Of a DNA stretch of 64,000 nucleotides, positions 58,522-64,000 are shown in pieces. This stretch comes from Cavia porcellus. Lineage: Eukaryota; Chordata; Mammalia; Rodentia; Caviidae. The number at the start of each line of letters is the position of its first letter. Within the stretch, counting starts at the first letter, position 1. A program made the translations under genes and the position numbers. The stretch covers positions 62,001-126,000 of the forward strand of contig NW_026947702.1 of assembly GCF_034190915.1 (NCBI RefSeq). The letters are read 5' to 3'. The notes below the pieces were generated by a model. It searched no databases. It had not been told where the DNA came from and saw only the letters and a program-made list of their open reading frames with translations.

Positions 58522-58530
58522 GGGGGGGGG
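58522..58530 (+). repeat. 9-G run in A head, HOR-III copy 3
   Basis: Same position and length as in copy 2, 2,987 bp later, showing that the run was copied with the higher-order unit. Confidence 0.85.
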
Positions 58531-60176
58531 CGCATTGTATGGGTGTGTGTTACATTACATTCACTAGTAGAAGTGAGAAAAACATCACGGGGTGGTGTGA
58601 ATCGGAGGGTCTGAATTAGGATAGGCAGTGAGTGGCAATGTAGGATGGAGAAAAGCACCGCGGGGTGGTCAGCATGGGGAGTTCAGGGAACATGCAGTGG
58701 CAATATAAGATAGGTTTCTGAAAAACTTCGTGGGGTGGTGCGCATTGTATGGGTGTGTGTTACATTACATTCACTAGTAGGAGTGAGAAAAACATCACGG
58801 GGTGGTGCACATTGTATGGGTGTGTGTTACATTACATTCACTAGTAGGAGTGAGAAAAACATCACGGGGTGGTGTGAATCGGAGGGTCTGAATTAGGATA
58901 GGCAGTGATTGGCAATGTAGGATGGAGAAAAGCACCGCGGGCTGGTCAGCATGGGGAGGTCAGGGAACATGCAGTGGCAATGTAGGATAGGTTTCCGAAA
59001 AACATCGCGGGGTGGTGCGCATTGTATGGGTGTGTGTTACATTACATTCACTAGTAGGAGTGAGAAAAACATCACGCGGTGGTGTGAATCAGAGGGTCTG
59101 AATTAGGATAGGCAGTGAGTGGCAATGTAGGATGTAGAAAAGCACCGCGGTGTGGTTAGCATGGGGAGGTCAGGGAACATGCAGTGGCAATGTAGGATAG
59201 GATTCTGAAAAACATCGCGGGGTGGTGCGCTTTGTATGGGTGTGTGTTACATTACATTCACTAGTAGGAGTGACAAAAACATCACGGGGTGGTGGGCATT
59301 GTATGGGTGTGTGTTACATTACATTCACTAGTAGGAGTGAGAAAAACATCACGGAGTGGTTTGAATCGGAGGGTCTGAATTAGGATAGGCAGTGAGTGGC
59401 AATGTAGGATGGAGAAAAGCACCGCGGGGTGGTCAGCATGGGGAGGTCAGGGAACATGCAATGGCAATGGAGGATAGGTTTCTGAAAAACATCGCGGGGT
59501 GGTGCGCATTGTATGGGTGTGAGTTACATTACATTCACTAGTAGGAGTGAGAAAAACATCACGGGGTGGTGCGCATTGTATGGGTGTGTGTTACATTACA
59601 TTCAGTAGTAGGAGTGAGAAAAACATCACGGGGTGGTGTGAATCGGAGGGTCTGAATTAGGATAGGCAGTGAAAGGCAATGTAGGATGGAAAAAGCACAT
59701 CGAGGTGGTCAGCATGGGGAGGTCAGGGAACATGCAGTGGCAATGTAGGATAGGTTTCTGAAAAACATCGCGGGGTGGTGCGCATTGTATGGGTGTGTGT
59801 TACATTACATTCACTAGTAGGAGTGAGAAAAACATTACGGGGTGGTGTGAATTGGAGGGTCTGAATTAGGATAGGCAGTGAGTGGCAATGTAGGATGGAG
59901 AAAACCACCGCGGGGTGGTCAGCATGGGGAGGTCATGGAACATGCAGTATCAATGTAGGATAGGTTTCTGAAAAACATCGCGGGGTGGTGCGCATTGTAT
60001 GGGTGTGTGTTACATTACATTCACTAGTAGGAGTGAGAAAAACATCACGGGGTGGTGCACATTGTATGGGTGTGTGTTACATTACATTCACTAGTAGGAG
60101 TGAGAAAACATAACGGGGTGGTGTGAATCGGAGGGTCTGAATTAGGATAGGCAGTGTGTGGCAATGTGGGATGGAG

Positions 60177-60520
60177 AAAAGCACCGCGGGGTGGTCCGCA
60201 TGGGGAGGTCAGGGAACATGCAGTGGCAATGTAGGATAGGTTTCTGAAAAACATCGCAGGGTGGTGCGCATTGTATGGGTGTGTGTTACATTACATTCAC
60301 TAGTAGGAGTGAGAAAAACATCACGGGATGGTGCGCATTGTATGGGTGTGTGTTACATTACATTCACTAGTAGGAGTGAGAAAAACATCACGGGATGGTG
60401 CGCATTGTATGGGTGTGTGTTACATTACATTCACTAGTAGGAGTGAGAAAAACATCACGGGGTGGTGGGAATCGGAGGGTCTGAATTAGGATTGGCAGTG
60501 AGTGGCAATGTAGGATGGAG
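60177..60520 (+). repeat. CAAAB monomer (344 bp), HOR-III copy 4
   Basis: Counterpart of 57190 at offset 2,987. It carries the private changes GGTCCGCATGG in C and CATCGCAGGG in the first A. Confidence 0.9.
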
Positions 60521-61509
60521 AAAAGCACTGCGGGATGGTCAGCATGGGGAAGTCAGGGAACATGCAGTGGCAATGTAGGATAGGTTTCCGAAAAACATCG
60601 CGGGGTGGTGCGCATTGTATGGGTGTGTGTTACATTACATTCACTAGTAGGAGTGAGAAAAACATCACGGGGTGTTGTGAATCGGAGGGTCTGAATTAGG
60701 ATAGGCAGTGACTGGCAATGTAGGATGGAGAAAAGCACCGCGGGGTGGTCAGCATGGGGAGGTCAGGGAACATGCAGTGGCAATGTAGGATAGGTTTCGG
60801 AAAAACATCGCGGGGTGGTGCGAATTATATGGGTGTGTGTTACATTACATTCACTAGTAGGAGTAAGAAAAACATCACGGGGTGGTGTGAATCGGAGGCT
60901 CTGAATTAGGATAGGCAGTGAGTGGCAATGTAGGATGGAGAAAAGCATCGCGGGGTGGTCAGCATGGGGAGGTCAGGGAACATGCAGTGGCAAAGTAGGA
61001 TAGGTTTCTGAAAAACATCCCGGGGTGGTGCGCATTGTATGGGTGTGTGTTACATTACATTCACTAGTAGGAGTGAGAAAAACATCACGGGGTGGTGCGC
61101 ATTGTATGGGTGTGTGTTACATTACATTCACTAGTAGGAGTGAGAAAAACATCACGGGGTGGTGTGAATCGGAGGGTCTGAATTAGGATAGGCAGTGAGT
61201 GGCAATGTAGGATGGAGAAAAGCACCGCGGGGTGGTCAGCATGGGGAGGTCAGGGAACATGCAGTGGCAATGTAGGATAGGTTTCTAAAAAACATCGCGG
61301 GGTGGTGCGCATTGTATGGGTGTGTGTTACATTACATTCACCAGTAGGAGTGAGAAAAACATCACGGGGTGCTGTGAATCGGAGGGTCTAAATTAGGATA
61401 GGCAGTGAGTGGCAATGTAGGATGGAGAAAAGCACCGCGGGGTGGTCAGCATGGGGAGGTCAGGAAACATGCAGTGGCAATGTAGGATAGGTTTCGGAAA
61501 AACATCGCC

Positions 61510-61520
61510 GGGGGGGGGGG
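61510..61520 (+). repeat. 11-G run in A head, HOR-III copy 4
   Basis: The run has grown to 11 G and is preceded by CC instead of C, so this monomer is 213 bp. Slippage on the pre-existing 9-G run is the simple explanation. A sequencing error in a homopolymer is the alternative. Confidence 0.75.
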
Positions 61521-61917
61521 CGCATTGTATGGGTGTGTGTTACATTACATTCACTAGTAGGAGTGAGAAAAACATCACGGGGTGGTGTGAATCGGAGGGT
61601 CTGAATTAGGATAGGCAGTGAGTGGCAATGTAGGATGGAGAAAAGCACCGCGGGGTCGTCAGCATGGGGAGTTCAGGGAACATGCAGTGGCAATATAAGA
61701 TAGGTTTCTGAAAAACTTCGTGGGGTGGTGCGCATTGTATGGGTGTGTGTTACATTACATTCACTAGTAGGAGTGAGAAAAACATCACGGGGTGGTGCAC
61801 ATTGTATGGGTGTGTGTTACATTACATTCACTAGTAGGAGTGAGAAAAACATCACGGGGTGGTGTGAATCGGAGGGTCTGAATTAGGATAGGCAGTGATT
61901 GGCAATATAGGATGGAG

Positions 61918-62194
61918 AAAAGCACCGCGGGCTGGTCAGCATGGGGAGGTCAGGGAACATGCAGTGGCAATGTAGGATAGGTTTTCGAAAAACATCGCGG
62001 GGTGGTGCGCATTGTATGGGTGTGTGTTACATTACATTCACTAGTAGGAGTGAGAAAAACATCACGGGATGGTGCGCATTGTATGGGTGTGTGTTACATT
62101 ACATTCACTAGTAGGAGTGAGAAAAACATCACGGGGTGGTGTGAATCGGAGGGTCTGAATTAGGATAGGCAGTGAGAGGCAATGTAGGATGGAG
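61918..62194 (+). repeat. Hybrid monomer at the super-repeat junction
   Basis: C and first A correspond to 58928 and 49292 (GCGGGCTGG or GCAGGCTGG, with TTTTCG for TTTCCG). The second A (CACGGGATGG) and B (GAGAGGC, then CACCTCGG) are of another type. An A is gained relative to 58928. The monomer sits at the exact boundary where the 12,693-bp super-repeat restarts. Confidence 0.75.
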
Positions 62195-64000
62195 AAAAGC
62201 ACCTCGGGGTGGTCAGCATGGGGAGGTCAGGGAACATGCAGTGGCAATGTAGGATAGGTTTCTGAAAAACATCGCGGGGTGGGGCGCATTGTATGGGTGT
62301 GTGTTACATTACATTCACTAGTAGGAGTGAGAAAAACATCACGGGATGGTGCGCATTGTATGGGTGTGTGTTACATTACATTCACTAGTAGGAGTGAGAA
62401 AAACATCACGGGGTGGTGTGAATCGGAGGGTCTGAATTAGGATAGGCCGTGAGTGGCAATGTAGGATCGAGAAAAGCACCGCGGGATGGTCAGCATGGGG
62501 AGGTCAGGGAACATGCAGTGGCAATGTAGGATAGGTTTCTGAAAAACATCGCTGGGTGGTGCGCATTGTATGGGTGTGTGTTACATTACATTCACTAGTA
62601 GGAGTGAGAAAAACATCACGGGGTGGTTCACATTGTATGGGTGTGTGTTACATTACATTCACTAGTAGGAGTGAGAAAAACATCACGGGGTGGTGTGAAT
62701 CGGAGGGTCTGAATTAGGATAGGCAGTGAGAGGCAATGTAGGATGGAGAAAAGCACCTCGGGGTGGTCAGCATGGGGAGGTCAGGGAACATGCAGTGGCA
62801 ATGTAGGATAGGTTTCTGAAAAACATCGCGGGGTGGTGCGCATTGTATGGGTGTGTGTTACATTACATTCACTAGTAGGAGTGAGAAAAACACGTGGTGG
62901 TGCGCATTGTATGGGTGTTTGTTACATTACATTTACTAGTAGGAGTTAGAAAAACATCACGGGGTGGTGAGAATCGGAGGGTCTGAATTAGGATAGGCAT
63001 TGAGAGGCAATGTAGGATGGAAAAAGCACCTCGGGGTGGTCAGCATTTGGATGTCAGGGAACATGCAGTGGCAATGTAGGATAGGTTTCTGAAAAACATC
63101 GCGGGGTGGTGCGCATTGTATGGGTGTATGTTACATTACATTCACTAGTAGGAGTGAGAAAAACATCACGGGGTGGTGTGAATCGGAGGGTCTGAATTAG
63201 GATAGGCAGTGAGTGGCAATGTAGGATGGAGAAAAGCACCGCGGGGTGGTCAGCATGGGGAGGTCAGGGAACATGCAGTGGCAATGTAGGATAGGTTTCT
63301 GAAAAACATCGCGGGGTGGGGCGCATTGTATGGGTGTGTGTTACATTACATTCACTAGTAGGAGTGAGAAAAACATCACGGGGTGGTGCGCATTGTATGG
63401 GTGTGTGTTACATTACATTCACTAGTAGGAGTGAGAAAAACATCACGGGGTGGTGTGAATCGGAGGGTCTGAATTAGGATAGGCAGTGAGTGGCAATGTA
63501 GGGTGGAGAAAAGCACCGCGGGGTGGTCAGCATGGGGAGGTCAGGGAACATGCAGTGGCAATGTAGGATAGGTTTCCGAAAAACATCGCGGGGTGTTGCG
63601 CATTATTTGGGTGTGTGTTACATTACATTCACTAGTAGGAGTGAGAAAAACACAATGGAGTGGTGTGAATCGGATGGTCTGAATTAGGATAGGCAGTGAG
63701 TGGCAATGTAGGATGGAGAAAAGCACCGCGGGGTGGTCAGTATGGGGAAGTCAGGGAACATGCAGTGGCAAAGTAGGACAGGTTTCTGAAAAAAATCGCG
63801 GGGTGGTGCGCATTGTATGGGTGTGTGTTACATTACATTCACTAGTAGGAGTGAGAAAAACATCACGGGGTGGTGCGCATTGTATGGGTGTGTGTTACAT
63901 TACATTCACTAGTAGGAGTGAGAAAAACATCACGGGGTGGTGCGCAATGTATGGGTGTGTGTTACATTACGTTCACTAGTAGGAGTGAGAAAAACATCAC
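62195..64000 (+). repeat. Header of the 12,693-bp super-repeat, copy 2, cut by window end
   Basis: Starts: 62195, 62472 (CAAB), 62749 (CAAB, 273 bp), 63022 (CAB), 63232 (CAAB), 63509 (CAB), 63719 (at least three A, truncated). It matches 49502-51307 at a constant offset of 12,693 bp, including the ACACGTGGTGG deletion, GGATGTCAGG, and the GCGCAATGT and TTACGTTC variants in the last A. Differences are few, for example GTGTATGTTAC at about 63125. Confidence 0.92.
63719..64000 (+). repeat. Truncated monomer with at least three A subunits
   Basis: C is followed by three A, the third with GCGCAATGT and TTACGTTC as in 51026. Only 11 bases of the next subunit are present. By homology a fourth A with TTCATTAG should follow beyond the window. 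Confidence 0.85.

Larger units (their letters stand above)
56151..59137 (+). repeat. HOR-III copy 3, 2,987 bp, 12 monomers
   Basis: Starts: 56151 (CAAB), 56428 (CAAB, 276), 56704 (CAB), 56914 (CAAB, 276), 57190 (CAAAB), 57534, 57744 (CAB), 57954 (CAAB), 58231, 58441 (CAB), 58651 (CAAB), 58928 (CAB). The length equals 12 x 210 + 7 x 67 - 2. It is 420 bp longer than copy 2 because 57534, 57744 and 57954 stand where copy 2 has the single hybrid monomer 54967. Confidence 0.92.
59138..62194 (+). repeat. HOR-III copy 4, 3,057 bp, with changed last monomer
   Basis: Starts: 59138 (CAAB), 59415 (CAAB, 276), 59691 (CAB), 59901 (CAAB, 276), 60177 (CAAAB), 60521, 60731 (CAB), 60941 (CAAB), 61218 (CAB), 61428 (CAB, 213 bp), 61641 (CAAB), 61918 (CAAB, hybrid). 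The offset to copy 3 is 2,987 up to 61428. The G run there adds 3 bp, and the last monomer gains an A (67 bp), which together explain 3,057. Confidence 0.92.
1..64000 (+). repeat. Satellite DNA array, 210-bp C-A-B monomer
   Basis: The whole window is a tandem array of about 266 monomers in one orientation. Each monomer is C (70 bp), one or more A (67 bp each) and B (73 bp). Hand phasing gives 155 CAB, 100 CAAB, 9 CAAAB, 1 CAAAAB and one truncated monomer, and the lengths sum to 64,000. Every stretch read fits this grammar: there is no unique insert, transposon, rRNA, tRNA or inverted segment. Most monomers carry CCGCGG in C and ACTAGT in A. The family is not one I recognise. A eukaryotic heterochromatic satellite is the natural reading; centromere function is not shown by sequence alone. 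Confidence 0.97.

Noticed and set aside
61984..62001. Possible CENP-B box around TTCGAAAAACATCGCGGGG
   Set aside because: TTCG and CGGG are present but their spacing does not fit NTTCGNNNNANNCGGGN, and most monomers have TTTCTG here instead of TTCG.
1..64000. CRISPR array
   Set aside because: The units are contiguous related repeats with no unique spacers, the period is 67-277 bp, and no cas genes are present.
1..64000. Ribosomal spacer or histone/5S tandem cluster
   Set aside because: No rRNA, 5S or histone coding segment appears anywhere among the monomers.
63719..64000. End of the satellite array
   Set aside because: The sequence is still in perfect phase at base 64000; the window, not the array, ends there.

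Overview
The window holds no gene that I can support. All 64,000 bases are one uninterrupted, head-to-tail satellite DNA array in a single orientation. No transposon, RNA gene, unique sequence or inversion breaks it. Long, highly homogenised tandem arrays with higher-order repeats are typical of eukaryotic heterochromatin (centromeric, pericentromeric or other satellite blocks). The window therefore suggests a eukaryotic chromosome, but nothing here lets me name the species or the chromosomal position. I do not recognise the repeat family.

Basic grammar. The monomer is 210 bp and is itself built of three diverged subunits that share a head and a tail: C (70 bp), A (67 bp) and B (73 bp). Subunit A can be repeated. 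I phased the whole window by hand into 266 consecutive monomers (the first and last cut by the window edges): 155 C-A-B (about 210 bp), 100 C-A-A-B (about 277 bp), 9 C-A-A-A-B (about 344 bp), 1 C-A-A-A-A-B (411 bp) and a truncated last monomer with at least three A. With the small indels I noted, these lengths add up to exactly 64,000. Consensus composition counted from one C, A and B: 50.5% G+C, 79 G against 27 C on the given strand, 65% purine.

Layout. 1-3823: an older mixed flank. 3824-10791: two copies of a 15-monomer, 3,484-bp higher-order repeat (HOR-I), with a partial third to 11908. 11909-21870: a 21-monomer, 4,809-bp repeat (HOR-II) and a second copy one monomer shorter over the matching stretch. 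21871-40521: shortened and re-shuffled HOR-I/HOR-II pieces with overlapping tandem duplications (periods 2,368, 974, 2,577, 1,670 and 4,171 bp). 40522-49501: more diverged monomers with weaker periods (2,787 and 907 bp). 49502-62194: a 12,693-bp super-repeat made of a 1,935-bp header plus four copies of a third higher-order repeat (2,147, 2,567, 2,987 and 3,057 bp). 62195-64000: the start of the next super-repeat copy, cut by the window end.

How the parts relate. Copy lengths of the higher-order repeats usually differ by whole multiples of 210 bp. Several of those differences trace to single hybrid monomers whose left part matches one monomer type and whose right part matches another. Extra A subunits almost always carry a B-type head. 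These are the expected marks of unequal exchange in register, using the ~19-bp head shared by the three subunits. The many short open frames (typically 61, 84, 116 or 131 codons) are by-products of a stop-poor repeat whose length is a multiple of three, and I do not call them genes.
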